In this document: positions 9,185 to 17,809 of the stretch, one piece after another
Layout of the letters: the number at the start of each line of letters is the position of its first letter
Position numbering within the stretch: position 1 is the stretch's first letter
NCBI GenBank assembly: GCA_019240395.1
Contig: JAFAYM010000267.1
Coordinates: forward strand, 1-64,000
Direction of reading: 5' to 3'
DNA: 64,000 nucleotides
DNA from: Acidisphaera sp.
Lineage (GTDB): Bacteria; Pseudomonadota; Alphaproteobacteria; Acetobacterales; Acetobacteraceae
The notes under the pieces: generated by a model
What the model was told of the DNA's origin: nothing
The model's database searches: none
What the model saw: only the letters and a program-made list of their open reading frames with translations
Position numbers and translations under genes: made by a program

Positions 9185-10198
9185 TCAGCCCTTTTGCTCG
9201 ACGCCGATCACGGCGAGACAGTCGCCGGGCTTGACCAGGCCCGGGAAGTGCCGGGCCACCAGCATGCCGTCGAGCGCGGAAGCATGCTCGATGGGCGCCG
9301 ATCCGGTTCGGCCGACCGGGTGGATGCGGGCGACGATCTGTCCTGAGGACACGTCTTCCCCGATATCGAGACAGGTCTCGACCAGCCCATCATCCCCGGC
9401 GAAGATGAAGCAGTCGTCCGAAGGCATGTCCAGCCAGCGGCTCGATCCGGCAGCGACAGTGCCCGCCAGAATGCCCGCATGCGTCAGCACATTGCGCACG
9501 CCGCGCCTGGCGATGGCGATCGTCGACGCTCGTGCCGTGCCGCCGCCGCCCAGTTCGGTGGTAACGAAGATCTTGCCCTGGCTCTCGGCCGCGGTGTCGT
9601 ACATGCCGACGGCGTCGATCTCGCGCATGCGCATGGCGAACGGCGCCCCGAATGCCCTGACCGCATCGAAGCAGGCCGTCTCCTGCCGCTTATCGGCAAG
9701 CGCGTGGAAAGCGGCATAGGGGAGGAAGTCGAGCGTCCGTCCGCCGGAATGGAAGTCGAGGACGATAGTGGCCAGCGGCAGGAGGAAACGCTGGAAGTAA
9801 TCGGCGACCTTCTCGGTGATCGTGCCGTCCGGCCGCCCGGGAAAGGCGCGGTTGAGGTTGCCCTTGTCGATCGGCGAGGTGCGGGTGCCCGCGCGAAAGG
9901 CCGGATAGTTCATCGCGGGGACGATGATCACCCGACCGGTCACCTGATCCGCCGACAGCGTCCTCGCCAGCTCGAAAAGCGCGATCGGTCCTTCGTATTC
10001 GTCGCCGTGGTTGCCGCCGGTCAGCAGCGCCGTCGGGCCGGTGCCGCGCTTGACGACGCTGATCGGGATCAGCACCGATCCCCAGGCCGAGTCGTCGCGG
10101 CTGTGCGGCAGCCGCAGGAAGCCGTGCTGCACGCCGTCCCGCTCGAAATCGACGCTCGGCGTCACCGGAGAAGGCGGCGCAGCGGCGCTCATCGCCAT
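9185..10198 (-). CDS. doeB: N2-acetyl-L-2,4-diaminobutyrate deacetylase (ectoine degradation, DoeB/EutE type)
   Basis: A 337-residue zinc deacylase of the succinylglutamate desuccinylase/aspartoacylase family. The zinc-binding motif GGNHGDEYEG lies at about 55-64 and the second ligand region in VLDFHSGGRT at about 145. In ectoine breakdown, DoeB removes the acetyl group left after ring opening by DoeA, giving diaminobutyrate. Start: ATG at 10198 or 10192; the first is 5 bp beyond the doeA stop and neither has a strong ribosome binding site. A longer frame would overlap doeA. It is the last gene of an eight-gene minus-strand operon. The assignment relies on family plus context. Confidence 0.87.
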   Translation of the reverse strand: MAMSAAAPPSPVTPSVDFERDGVQHGFLRLPHSRDDSAWGSVLIPISVVKRGTGPTALLTGGNHGDEYEGPIALFELARTLSADQVTGRVIIVPAMNYPAFRAGTRTSPIDKGNLNRAFPGRPDGTITEKVADYFQRFLLPLATIVLDFHSGGRTLDFLPYAAFHALADKRQETACFDAVRAFGAPFAMRMREIDAVGMYDTAAESQGKIFVTTELGGGGTARASTIAIARRGVRNVLTHAGILAGTVAAGSSRWLDMPSDDCFIFAGDDGLVETCLDIGEDVSSGQIVARIHPVGRTGSAPIEHASALDGMLVARHFPGLVKPGDCLAVIGVEQKG

Positions 10199-10202
10199 GC
10201 GC

Positions 10203-11384
10203 TCACGGCTTGACGAATAGCTGGCGGGGCACGTCCGCCAGGCATTCGACACCGGTCTCGGTGATGGCGATGCTCTCGGTGATCTCGAGGCCCATGGTCT
10301 CCAGCCAGAGCCCGGTCATGAAATGGAAGGTCATGCCGGGCTCGAGCACGGTGCGGTCGCCGGGGCGCAGGCTCATGGTGCGCTCGCCCCAGTCCGGCGG
10401 GTATGAGAGTCCGATCGAATAGCCGGTGCGGTTGTCCTTGACGATGCCGTAGCGCTTCAGCACGGCGAAGAAGGCGCCGGCGATGTCCTCGCAAGTATTG
10501 CCCGGCCGCGCCGCCTGCAGCCCCGCTTCCATGCCTTCGAGCGTCGCCTTCTCCGCTTCGAGGAACGCGGTGCTCGGCTTGCCGAGGAACACCGTCCGCG
10601 AGAGCGGGCAGTGGTAGCGGCGATAGCAGCCGGCGATCTCGAAGAAGGTCCCCTCCCCGGCTCGCATCGGCTTGTCGTCCCACGTCAGATGCGGCGCCGC
10701 GGCGTCGGCGCCCGAGGGCAGAAGCGGCACGATTGCGGGATAGTCGCCGCCGAAGCCGTCCGCGCCGCGAATGCCGGCGTCGTAGATTTCGGCGACCAGG
10801 TCGCATTTGCGCATGCCGACTTCGATGCGGTCGAAAATGCGCTGATGCATCTTCTCGACGATGCGGGCGGCGCGACGCATATAGGCGAGTTCCTGCCCGC
10901 TCTTCACCGCACGCTGCCAGTTCACCAGCGCCGTCGCATCCTTGATGCGCGCATTCGGCAGATGCGTCTGCAGCGAGACGAAGGCGGCGGCCGAGAACCA
11001 GTAATTGTCCATCTCGACGCCGATCGGCAGGCGCCCCCAGCCGCGCTCCTCGATGATGGAGGAGAGCAGGTCCATAGGATGGCGCTCGGTCGACTGCACA
11101 TAGATGTCGGGATAACCGATGATGTTGTCGTCGCCGAGATAGGCGGTGCGCCGCGCGCCGTTGGCATCCTGGCCGCGCCCGTACCAGATCGGCTCTCCGT
11201 CGGGCGGCACCAGCACGCATTGATGCACATAGAACGACCAGCCGTCATAGCCGGTGAGCCAGGCCATGTTCGAGGGATCGCTGACGAGCAGGAGCTCGAT
11301 ACCGGCCTTCTCCATGGCCCGGCGGGTCTTCGCCAGGCGCTGCGCATATTCCTGGCGGCCGAAGGGCAGATCGCTGGAGGTCAT
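10203..11384 (-). CDS. doeA: Ectoine hydrolase (M24 peptidase family, DoeA/EutD type)
   Basis: A 393-residue protein of the creatinase/aminopeptidase P fold. The N-terminal domain has the motif SNMAWLTGYDGWSFYVHQ at about 39-56, typical of ectoine hydrolases. The C-terminal pita-bread domain carries GEGTFFEIAGCYRRYHCPLS at about 260 and LEPGMTFHFMTGLW at about 358. In place of the full metal-ligand set of M24 peptidases several positions differ, as in DoeA, which opens the ectoine ring without a classical dimetal peptidase site. ATG at 11384 is preceded by ccggagtgacc. An upstream extension would overlap eutB and is rejected. It is followed within 5 bp by doeB. Confidence 0.92.
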   Translation of the reverse strand: MTSSDLPFGRQEYAQRLAKTRRAMEKAGIELLLVSDPSNMAWLTGYDGWSFYVHQCVLVPPDGEPIWYGRGQDANGARRTAYLGDDNIIGYPDIYVQSTERHPMDLLSSIIEERGWGRLPIGVEMDNYWFSAAAFVSLQTHLPNARIKDATALVNWQRAVKSGQELAYMRRAARIVEKMHQRIFDRIEVGMRKCDLVAEIYDAGIRGADGFGGDYPAIVPLLPSGADAAAPHLTWDDKPMRAGEGTFFEIAGCYRRYHCPLSRTVFLGKPSTAFLEAEKATLEGMEAGLQAARPGNTCEDIAGAFFAVLKRYGIVKDNRTGYSIGLSYPPDWGERTMSLRPGDRTVLEPGMTFHFMTGLWLETMGLEITESIAITETGVECLADVPRQLFVKP

Positions 11385-11403
11385 GGTCACTCCGGGTTGA
11401 TGG

Positions 11404-12375
11404 TCAGGAAAGCGGCCCCGCGATGATCCGGCGATGCAGCTGCGGGTCGATATTGCCGCCGCTGAGGACGACGATTGTCGGACCGGCGGGATGTATCTTG
11501 CCGGCGAGAATCGCGGCCAGGCCAACCGCGCCGGCGCCTTCGACGATTTCGCCTTCGCTGCGCCAGGCATGCGCAATCGCGGCGGCGATCTCGGCTTCCT
11601 CGACCAGCACCACGTCGTCGAGCAGGTCGCGTGCCATGGCGAAGGTGAGACGGTTCTCCAGGCCGATGCCGCCGCCGAGCGCGTCGGCCAAGGTCGGCAA
11701 CTCCTCCACCTCGATGGGGCGCCCCGCCCTCAGGCTTTCCGCCATCGCCGCGCCGCGCGCCATGCTCACGCCGATCACCCGCAACTCCGGCTTCGCCGTC
11801 TTCGCCGCCAGCGCCACGCCAGCCGCCAGGCCGCCCCCGGACAGCGGCACCAGGAGGCATTCGAGCTCCGGCGCCGCCTCGATGATCTCGAGGCCGAGAG
11901 TGCCCTGTCCGGCGATGATTTCGCTCTGGTCGAAGGGGTGGACCATCACCAATTTCTGCTCGCGGGCGAGCGCCTTGGCGCCGATCTCCGCCTCGTCCTG
12001 CGAGCGTCCGAAGATCCTTATCGCGGCGCCGAGTGCGGCGATGCCGTCCCGCTTGTTCTGCGGCACCAAGCTCGACATGCAGACGGTGCAGGGCACGCCG
12101 TCCAGCGCCGCCGCATGGGCGAGCCCGCGCCCATGATTGCCGGTCGAGACGGTGACGACGCCGCGCCCGCGTTGCTCGGCGGTCAGCGACAGCACCGCGT
12201 TCACCGCGCCCCGCAGCTTGAAGCTGCCCGTGATCTGGCGCTGCTCATGCTTGAGCAGCACCGGCAGCCCGGCGCGCTCCGACAGCGAGGCCGAGGGTCG
12301 AAGCGGCGTGCGCAGCACGCGTCCGGCGATGCGCCGGCGCGCCGCCTCGATATCGGCGAAGGTAACCCCGCTCAC
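11404..12375 (-). CDS. eutB: Hydroxyectoine utilisation dehydratase EutB (PLP, threonine dehydratase-like)
   Basis: A 323-residue fold-type II PLP enzyme. GTG at 12375, with GAGGACG upstream. The PLP lysine lies in ITGSFKLRGA (about 49-58), the phosphate-binding glycine loop in VPLSGGGLAAG (about 173-183), and STGNHGRGLA at about 76 also fits the family. In hydroxyectoine catabolism EutB works on a hydroxylated diaminobutyrate-type intermediate and is thought to act with EutC. Here eutC is not between eutB and doeA, where it is found in other ehu-eut operons. By itself the sequence could be called serine/threonine dehydratase; the operon decides. Confidence 0.9.
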   Translation of the reverse strand: MSGVTFADIEAARRRIAGRVLRTPLRPSASLSERAGLPVLLKHEQRQITGSFKLRGAVNAVLSLTAEQRGRGVVTVSTGNHGRGLAHAAALDGVPCTVCMSSLVPQNKRDGIAALGAAIRIFGRSQDEAEIGAKALAREQKLVMVHPFDQSEIIAGQGTLGLEIIEAAPELECLLVPLSGGGLAAGVALAAKTAKPELRVIGVSMARGAAMAESLRAGRPIEVEELPTLADALGGGIGLENRLTFAMARDLLDDVVLVEEAEIAAAIAHAWRSEGEIVEGAGAVGLAAILAGKIHPAGPTIVVLSGGNIDPQLHRRIIAGPLS

Positions 12376-12388
12376 GCCACAATCGTCC

Positions 12389-13156
12389 TCATGCTGCTCC
12401 GGCCGGCAATGGCAGACGCAGCAGCCGCGCCCCTTCCGTCATGGCGCCAAGCCCGGCGAGCCCCCGACACATCCACGCAGTCGCAAGATTGCTGGTGACG
12501 ACGGGGCGCGCGATGGCCTCCTCGATCGCCGCCGCGGCTTCGGCGGCCCGCAGCGCCGTGCACGATATGAACAGCGCGTCGGCATCCCGCGCCATCGCCT
12601 CCTGGGCCGCGGCGACGATAGTCTCGGGCGTAATCCGCGCCATGACGCGATCGTCCTCGAGCCCGAAGCAGGTGAGCCCGGCCACGTCGAAGCCGTGGTC
12701 GACGAAATACTGCGCCATCGGCGTGCTGGTCTCGACGGTATAGGGCGTGAGGATGCTGATGCGGCGAGCGTGAAGGGCACGCAAGCCGGCACGTGCGGCG
12801 GCCGGCGGCGTGACCACCGGTGTGCCGGGCTTGGCGCCGCCGATCGCTGCCTCCACCGCAGCATCGCCGATCACCACCGACGCCGACGTGCAGGAATAGC
12901 AGATGGCATCGAGCTTTTCTTCCGGGAGGATAAGCGCCGCCGCCTCGGCCAGATACGGTTGCATCTTGCGCAGATTGGTGGGGTTGGTCGGATTCTCATT
13001 GGCGAGGCGGCTCGAATGGACCGCCACGCCTTGCGTCGCCACAAGGCGTGCGAAATCGCGCTCCGAGGTGTGGTCGGTCGCCAGCAGCATCAGGCCGATC
13101 AGGCGTGGTGCGCGATCATAGGCGAGCGCCGTCGTACCCAGGCGGATTTCGGTCAT
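12389..13156 (-). CDS. eutA: Ectoine utilisation protein EutA (Asp/Glu racemase, arylmalonate decarboxylase-like)
   Basis: A 255-residue protein of the Asp/Glu/hydantoin racemase superfamily. Two conserved cysteine motifs are present, CYSCTSASV at about 85-93 and FISCTALRAAE at about 193-203, as expected for a two-cysteine racemase-type site. The N-terminal LGTTALAYDRAPRLIG and the ANENPTNPTNL segment resemble EutA of ehu-eut operons. It probably inverts the stereocentre of a (hydroxy)ectoine-derived intermediate so that later enzymes can act. It starts 11 bp after ehuD and ends 13 bp before eutB, consistent with one transcript. Confidence 0.88.
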   Translation of the reverse strand: MTEIRLGTTALAYDRAPRLIGLMLLATDHTSERDFARLVATQGVAVHSSRLANENPTNPTNLRKMQPYLAEAAALILPEEKLDAICYSCTSASVVIGDAAVEAAIGGAKPGTPVVTPPAAARAGLRALHARRISILTPYTVETSTPMAQYFVDHGFDVAGLTCFGLEDDRVMARITPETIVAAAQEAMARDADALFISCTALRAAEAAAAIEEAIARPVVTSNLATAWMCRGLAGLGAMTEGARLLRLPLPAGAA

Positions 13157-13166
13157 CGTGCGTGCC

Positions 13167-13823
13167 TCAATTCAAGCGCCCGTAGCGCCGCTCCAGCATC
13201 CGCAATCCCGCTACCGACACCAGGCTGATCGCCAGGAAGAAGGCACCGACCAAGGTCATCGGTTCGAGATAGCGGTAGTTGAAATTGGCGACGCTGCGCG
13301 CCTGGTTCATCAGCTCGAGCACGGTGATCGCCGAGAGCAGCGGCGTCTCCTTGAACATGGCGACGAAGTAGTTGGCGAGCGCCGGGATCATCGGCGGGAT
13401 CGCCTGCGGCAGGATGATGTGGCGCCAGGTTTGCGCGGTGGTCAGGTTGCATGCCTTCGCCGCCTCCCATTGGCCACGCGCCACATTGTCGATGCCGGCG
13501 CGGTAGACCTCCGACATGTATGTCGCATAATGCACACCGAACCCAATCACGCCGGCGCCCAGCGGCGGCAGCAGGATGCCGAGATCGGGCAGCACGTAGA
13601 ACAGGAAATAGAGCTGCACGAGAAGCGGCGTGCCACGCACGAATTCCACGAGAGACGCCACCGGCACGGCAACCGCCCTCCGCCGGGAGCGCCGCAGCAG
13701 CGCGAAGACGAGGCCAAGCACCAGGGCGAGCGCTGTGCCGAGGATGGTCGCCTTGATCGTGATCACCACGCCCTGCAGCAGGGCCGGCAGGATCTCCCAT
13801 ACGAAGCTCCAGTCCCAATCCAT
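13167..13823 (-). CDS. ehuD: Ectoine/hydroxyectoine ABC transporter permease EhuD
   Basis: A 218-residue inner-membrane permease of the polar-amino-acid type. About five hydrophobic segments are visible (for example ILPALLQGVVITIKATILG at about 12-30 and AVAVPVASLVEFVRGTP at about 60-76). The EAA loop that contacts the ATPase is seen as QWEAAKACNLTTAQTWRHII at about 134-153. It forms a heterodimer with EhuC. ATG at 13823, 3 bp after the ehuC stop. Confidence 0.88.
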   Translation of the reverse strand: MDWDWSFVWEILPALLQGVVITIKATILGTALALVLGLVFALLRRSRRRAVAVPVASLVEFVRGTPLLVQLYFLFYVLPDLGILLPPLGAGVIGFGVHYATYMSEVYRAGIDNVARGQWEAAKACNLTTAQTWRHIILPQAIPPMIPALANYFVAMFKETPLLSAITVLELMNQARSVANFNYRYLEPMTLVGAFFLAISLVSVAGLRMLERRYGRLN

Positions 13824-13826
13824 CGC

Positions 13827-14486
13827 TCAGGCTCGCGCGCCGTCCAGGCCGCGGGCGAGCCGACGCTCCAGACCGCGCGTCGCCAGCGAGATGAGCAGGG
13901 CAAACAGAAAATAGATGAGAAGGATGCTCAGGAACGGGAAAGCCGTCGAGCCGGTCTGCGCCCGCACCACCTGCGCCTGGAAGGTCAGGTCGGCGAGCGA
14001 GATCAGCGAGACGACTGCCGTTCCCTTGAGCAGCTCGATGGCGTTGTTGCCAAAGGTCGGCAGCATGACCACGAAGGCCTGCGGCAGGACGATATGGCGC
14101 AGACTCTGGCGGCGCGTAAGATTGAGAGCGGTGCAGGCCTCGTACTGCTCCTTCGGCACGGTCAGGATGGCGCCACGCACCACCTCTGCCGCGTAGGCCC
14201 CGACATTGAGGCCGAGCGCGAGCACCCCCGCTTCGAGCGGCGTCAGCGTCAGGCCGAACAGCGGCAGCACAAAATACACCCAGAAAAGCTGCACGAAGAT
14301 CGAGGTGCCGCGGAAGAACTCGATATAGACGCTGGCCAGCGCGCGGACGATACCGTGGCGCGACAGCCGGCCGAGCCCGGCGGCGAAGGCGACGGCGAAG
14401 GCGAGAGCGCAGCCATAGACGGTGAGCTGCGCGGTGACCCAAGCGCCCTGCAGGATGAGCGGCAGGTAGCCGGTCCAGTCGATCAT
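13827..14486 (-). CDS. ehuC: Ectoine/hydroxyectoine ABC transporter permease EhuC
   Basis: A 219-residue permease related to EhuD. It begins with MIDWTGYLPLILQGAWVTAQ and has hydrophobic helices at about 20-45, 55-80, 90-110 and 185-205. The cytoplasmic EAA loop is seen as EQYEACTALNLTRRQSLRHI at about 132-151. Its gene lies between ehuB and ehuD in the order found in the characterised ehuABCD operon. No unusual feature. Confidence 0.88.
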   Translation of the reverse strand: MIDWTGYLPLILQGAWVTAQLTVYGCALAFAVAFAAGLGRLSRHGIVRALASVYIEFFRGTSIFVQLFWVYFVLPLFGLTLTPLEAGVLALGLNVGAYAAEVVRGAILTVPKEQYEACTALNLTRRQSLRHIVLPQAFVVMLPTFGNNAIELLKGTAVVSLISLADLTFQAQVVRAQTGSTAFPFLSILLIYFLFALLISLATRGLERRLARGLDGARA

Positions 14487-14531
14487 CCCGGTCCGCCATC
14501 CCCGTCTGGCTAGTACCTTTGGCGTGATGCT

Positions 14532-15404
14532 TTAGTTCGGACCACCGCAGAGCTTCTCCCGGCTGGTCTGCATGGCGGCGGCGGCCGAGAAGCCATAGGG
14601 CTCGACGATCTTGGCGAACTCGCCGGATTGCTTCATTTCGGCGAGCACCTTGTCGAAGGCATCGCGCAGCGACGCGTCCTGCTTGCGGAACGCGGCGCCG
14701 TCGCAGGAGATGGGCGCGCCCTGCACGGGAGCCACCATTTCGATCGACGGATCATTGGCCTTTTTCAGGAGATCGGAGATCGACAGCACCGGCAGGGTAT
14801 AGACATCGATGCGCCCGTCCTGGAGCATCTTGATGCCGCTCTGGCCGTCCGGAACGACGATGGCGCGGTCGCGCGGCACGCCGGCGGCGAGCGACAGCTT
14901 CTCCTCCACGCCACCGCCCGGCACGCCGATCCTGGCCTTCGGGTTCTTGCCGACATCCTCGTAGCTGAGCAGCTTGTCAGGATTACCCTTCTTCACCGCG
15001 AAGGCCTCGGTGTCGCACAGGATGGGCTCCGAATAGGCGACGGCGCGGCAGCGCTCGGGCTTCATGAACAGGCCGGCGGTGATGGCGTCGAACCGCCTGG
15101 CCTGCAAGCCGGGGATCATCGCGCCATATTCGGAAATCGAGGCGACCACGTCGTCGACGCCGAGTTTCTTGAACACGGCGCGGGCGACATCGGGACCGGC
15201 GCCCGACACCTTGCCATCCGGATTGACGGCGGTGAACGGCGGCTCGTTGGCGATGGCGATCCGGCAGAAACCCTGCTCCTTTAGCCGCGCCAGGGCGTCC
15301 TGCGCCCGCGCCGGCGCCGGCGCCACTGCGGCGACTGCCGCGACACCGGCAATTAATGCGGCGCGACGCAGCGCCCCATCCCACTTTCCCAGGCATCTCG
15401 TCAT
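14532..15404 (-). CDS. ehuB: Ectoine/hydroxyectoine-binding periplasmic protein EhuB
   Basis: A 290-residue family 3 solute-binding protein. ATG at 15404 is preceded by GGAGACAGCA; an in-frame GTG four codons upstream overlaps that site and is less likely. The signal peptide is LRRAALIAGVAAVAAVAPAP with cleavage after ARA, before QDAL. Mature features typical of EhuB are NEPPFTAVNPDGKVSGAGPD (about 57-76), a RFDAITAGLFMKPERC stretch (about 109-124) and a late GFSAAAAM. It should capture ectoine and hydroxyectoine in the periplasm with high affinity. 42 bp separate it from ehuA upstream and 45 bp from ehuC downstream. Confidence 0.9.
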   Translation of the reverse strand: MTRCLGKWDGALRRAALIAGVAAVAAVAPAPARAQDALARLKEQGFCRIAIANEPPFTAVNPDGKVSGAGPDVARAVFKKLGVDDVVASISEYGAMIPGLQARRFDAITAGLFMKPERCRAVAYSEPILCDTEAFAVKKGNPDKLLSYEDVGKNPKARIGVPGGGVEEKLSLAAGVPRDRAIVVPDGQSGIKMLQDGRIDVYTLPVLSISDLLKKANDPSIEMVAPVQGAPISCDGAAFRKQDASLRDAFDKVLAEMKQSGEFAKIVEPYGFSAAAAMQTSREKLCGGPN

Positions 15405-15446
15405 TGCTGTCTCCACGGTTGGTCGAGAGGGTCTCTATCGCGAGGG

Positions 15447-16244
15447 TCAGATCCGCTGCCCGGCGGCGATGATCTTGCGCAGGAATGCCTGCGTCCGCTC
15501 TTCCCTGGGGTTGCGGAAAATGTCGTCGGGGCCGCCCTCTTCGACGATCCTGCCGCGATCGAAGAACAGGACACGGTCGGCGAAATCATGGGCGAAGCTC
15601 ATCTCATGGGTGACCAGAAGCATCGTCATGTCGGTCTCATGGGCGAGACGGCGCATCACGTTGAGCACCTCCTCGACGAGCTCGGGATCGAGCGCCGAGG
15701 TCACTTCATCGAACAGCATGATCTTCGGTTGCAGCGCCAGGGCGCGCGCAATCGCGGCCCGCTGCTTTTGCCCGCCCGAGAGCTGCGCCGGCATCGCCCT
15801 CGCCTTGTCGGCCAGCCCGACCATATCCAGCAGTTCCATTGCGCGCCGCTCGGCTTCCGCGCGTGGCACGCGCCCGGTCAGGATCGGCGCCAGCGTGACG
15901 TTGTCGAGCACGCATTTATGCGGAAACAGATTGAAGAGCTGGAATACCATGCCGATCTTCGAGCGCATCCGATGCAGGTGACGCTCATCCGCCGGCAGGA
16001 GACGCCCGTCGCGCTCCATGTGGAACAGCTGCTCGCCGTCGATCCTGATATGCCCCCCATTGATCGTCTCAAGCGTCATCAGGATGCGCAGAATGGTCGT
16101 CTTGCCGGAACCGGACGGACCGATGAGGGCGAGCTTCTCGCCGGGTGCCACGGCAAAGGACAGATCGTTCAGCACCGTCAGCGGGCCGAAGCTCTTCGCC
16201 ACGCGATCGACCTCGATGATCGGCTGCTTCGCCGACGTGCCCAT
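15447..16244 (-). CDS. ehuA: Ectoine/hydroxyectoine ABC transporter ATP-binding protein EhuA
   Basis: A 265-residue ABC ATPase, first gene of the operon. ATG at 16244 is preceded by gcgaggcggcggc; the GTG five codons upstream is a poorer choice. Walker A is GPSGSGKTT (about 41-49), the Q-loop [10 protein letters not shown] (about 102-111), the signature LSGGQKQR (about 162-169), Walker [13 protein letters not shown] (about 182-193) and the switch His in LVTHE. The [20 protein letters not shown] insertion is characteristic of EhuA. A Val replaces the usual Pro after the catalytic Glu (DEVTS); this occurs in polar-amino-acid ATPases. No regulator gene (EnuR or AsnC type) precedes it. Confidence 0.9.
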   Translation of the reverse strand: MGTSAKQPIIEVDRVAKSFGPLTVLNDLSFAVAPGEKLALIGPSGSGKTTILRILMTLETINGGHIRIDGEQLFHMERDGRLLPADERHLHRMRSKIGMVFQLFNLFPHKCVLDNVTLAPILTGRVPRAEAERRAMELLDMVGLADKARAMPAQLSGGQKQRAAIARALALQPKIMLFDEVTSALDPELVEEVLNVMRRLAHETDMTMLLVTHEMSFAHDFADRVLFFDRGRIVEEGGPDDIFRNPREERTQAFLRKIIAAGQRI

Positions 16245-16611
16245 GCCGCCGCCTCGCACAGGGTTCTATTGCGCTGACGATGCGCCACAAGAACAACTGC
16301 GTCAATGGTGCTACGCCTCGCGCGACATGCGCCATCGTCTCATCGACCTCATTACCCCAGCCAACTGCGCCAACATATTCGCCGCCGCAGGGCTACGCAC
16401 GGAGATCCGACCTACTCGCCCAGAGCCCGTGCCGGTTCACGGTCGCGGCTCACGTGACCTGGAAGGCCTTCCCCGTTGCATCCCCATCGGGCCCTAGCGC
16501 CACCGGGATCGACGATGGCTCGCGAAGCCCGGGGGCTTGCGAGTGGTTGCCGCGTGAATCGTCTTATCATAAGAAGGTGGACATGTTCCGACCGGCCAGC
16601 AGTGAGGGCTC
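16245..16611. other. 367-bp divergent intergenic region between ehuA and the second cluster
   Basis: Contains the promoters for both clusters and probably debris of an insertion sequence (see next entry). Near the right end, cttatcataag at 16563-16573 is a perfect 11-bp palindrome, 39 bp before the ATG at 16612, and could be an operator. A bulged stem-loop (ctcgcgaagcc / ggcttgcgag) lies at about 16519-16542. On the minus strand a TTGACG lies at 16300-16305, about 55 bp before ehuA, without a convincing -10. Confidence 0.5.
16263..16497 (+). pseudogene. Possible remnant of an IS630-type transposase C-terminus
   Basis: One plus-strand frame here reads through a segment of the form RLIDLITPANCANIFAAAGL (near 16332-16391). 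It resembles the last part of IS630-family transposases, where a short helix with Pro-x-x-Cys-x-x-x-Phe-x-x-x-Gly-Tyr is common. There is no DDE core, no start codon with a ribosome binding site and no inverted repeats that I could find. It could be chance. Confidence 0.3.
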
Positions 16612-17772
16612 ATGAAAATCGAGCAGGCCGATATCTACCTGGTTCCGACCGGGAATCGTCGCGCCGTTTTGGTCGAGCTCACCTCTGACGACGGGATTAC
16701 CGGCGTTGGCGAGGCGGGCGTTGCCTATGGTATCGGGCACCGTGCGGCTGCGGAAATGCTGAGGGGAATGATCGAAGCGCACGTTCTGGGACGCGATCCA
16801 AGTTCCATCAATGCAATCTGGCACGACATTTATGATCTCTCATTCTGGGCCCGCAATGGAGGTGTGATCAGCTATGCGGCACTGAGCGCGATCGAAATTG
16901 CGCTCTGGGACATGAAGGCGAAGGCGCTCGGTGTACCCATTTACGAGTTGTTGGGTGGTGCGCTGCGCCACGCCCTCCCGGTTTATGCCAACGGCTGGTG
17001 GATCGGCTGTGACACTCCTGATGAACTCGCCCGCGCAGGCGCGGCGACTGTCGAGCGCGGATTTGCAGGTTTGAAATTCTATCCGCTCGGCGTCGCGGAC
17101 CCGGTAAGCGTGGTCCGTCACCCGACCCGACGCGCGCTCGATGCGCGTTTGATCCCGCTTGTGTGCGACCGTGTTGCCGCGCTCCGGAACGCCGTCGGTC
17201 CGGATATCGAAATCATGCTGGATTTTGGCGGTGGGCTGACCATCGATCAGGTGCTCCGCATCTGCCGCAGGATCGAGCAATTCGACGTGCTCTTCATCGA
17301 GGAGGCCGTCGATCCCTCCAACCCAGACGCGCTTGCCGCGGTCGCTCGCGATACAACGATCCCAATGGCGGCAGGAGAGAGATGCTACGGCCGAACCCAA
17401 TTCGAACGCCTGATTCGCGCCGGTGCGGTCTCGATCGTGCAGCCCGACATTTGCAATACCGGCGGCCTCATGGAGGCGCGGATCATTTCGGCGATGGCGG
17501 AGGCGAGCAACCTTCGCGTCGCGCCGCACAATTACGGCAGCACGGTTGCGACAGCCGCCTCCGTCCAGCTTGCCGCGTGCATACCCAATTTCATGGTGCT
17601 GGAATGCTTCCCGGATTTCGACAAGGAGCCGAGTTATCTTGGGATCGTCAAAAATCCCTTGGAGGCTACGGTCGAGCGCGGAACAATGCCGATCCCCACC
17701 ACGCCCGGTCTCGGAGTTACATTGGATCATACCGCGTTGCAGCCGCATCGCTATGCACGCTGCCGCGCGTGA
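16612..17772 (+). CDS. Mandelate racemase/muconate lactonizing enzyme family protein (enolase superfamily)
   Basis: A 386-residue enolase-superfamily enzyme, ATG at 16612 after gtgaggg. The capping domain (about 1-125) is followed by a TIM barrel. Visible active-site parts: Lys in FAGLKFYP (about 151-158), metal ligands Asp in IMLDFGG (about 202-208), Glu in FIEEAV (about 229-234) and Glu in AAGERC (about 254-259), Asp in QPDICNTGG (about 280) and His in APHNYGS (about 304-310). The His-Asp pair places it in the mandelate-racemase subgroup, near acid-sugar dehydratases such as galactonate dehydratase. Genetic partners are an amino-acid-type transporter and an OCD-like enzyme, which is unusual for a sugar-acid enzyme. 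Substrate unknown. Confidence 0.87.
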   Translation: MKIEQADIYLVPTGNRRAVLVELTSDDGITGVGEAGVAYGIGHRAAAEMLRGMIEAHVLGRDPSSINAIWHDIYDLSFWARNGGVISYAALSAIEIALWDMKAKALGVPIYELLGGALRHALPVYANGWWIGCDTPDELARAGAATVERGFAGLKFYPLGVADPVSVVRHPTRRALDARLIPLVCDRVAALRNAVGPDIEIMLDFGGGLTIDQVLRICRRIEQFDVLFIEEAVDPSNPDALAAVARDTTIPMAAGERCYGRTQFERLIRAGAVSIVQPDICNTGGLMEARIISAMAEASNLRVAPHNYGSTVATAASVQLAACIPNFMVLECFPDFDKEPSYLGIVKNPLEATVERGTMPIPTTPGLGVTLDHTALQPHRYARCRA

Positions 17773-17809
17773 GACCTAAAACCGCAGCCGCAGTGCAGGA
17801 GCCAACCCC

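Noticed and set aside
13158-14513. 451-codon plus-strand open frame opposite ehuC and ehuD
   Set aside because: Low-complexity charged translation without domains; the permease genes on the other strand are certain.
16245-16611. attL-type direct repeat of the tRNA-Glu 3' end
   Set aside because: Searched by eye for the conserved T-arm and acceptor sequence at the left border of the low-GC block and found no match.
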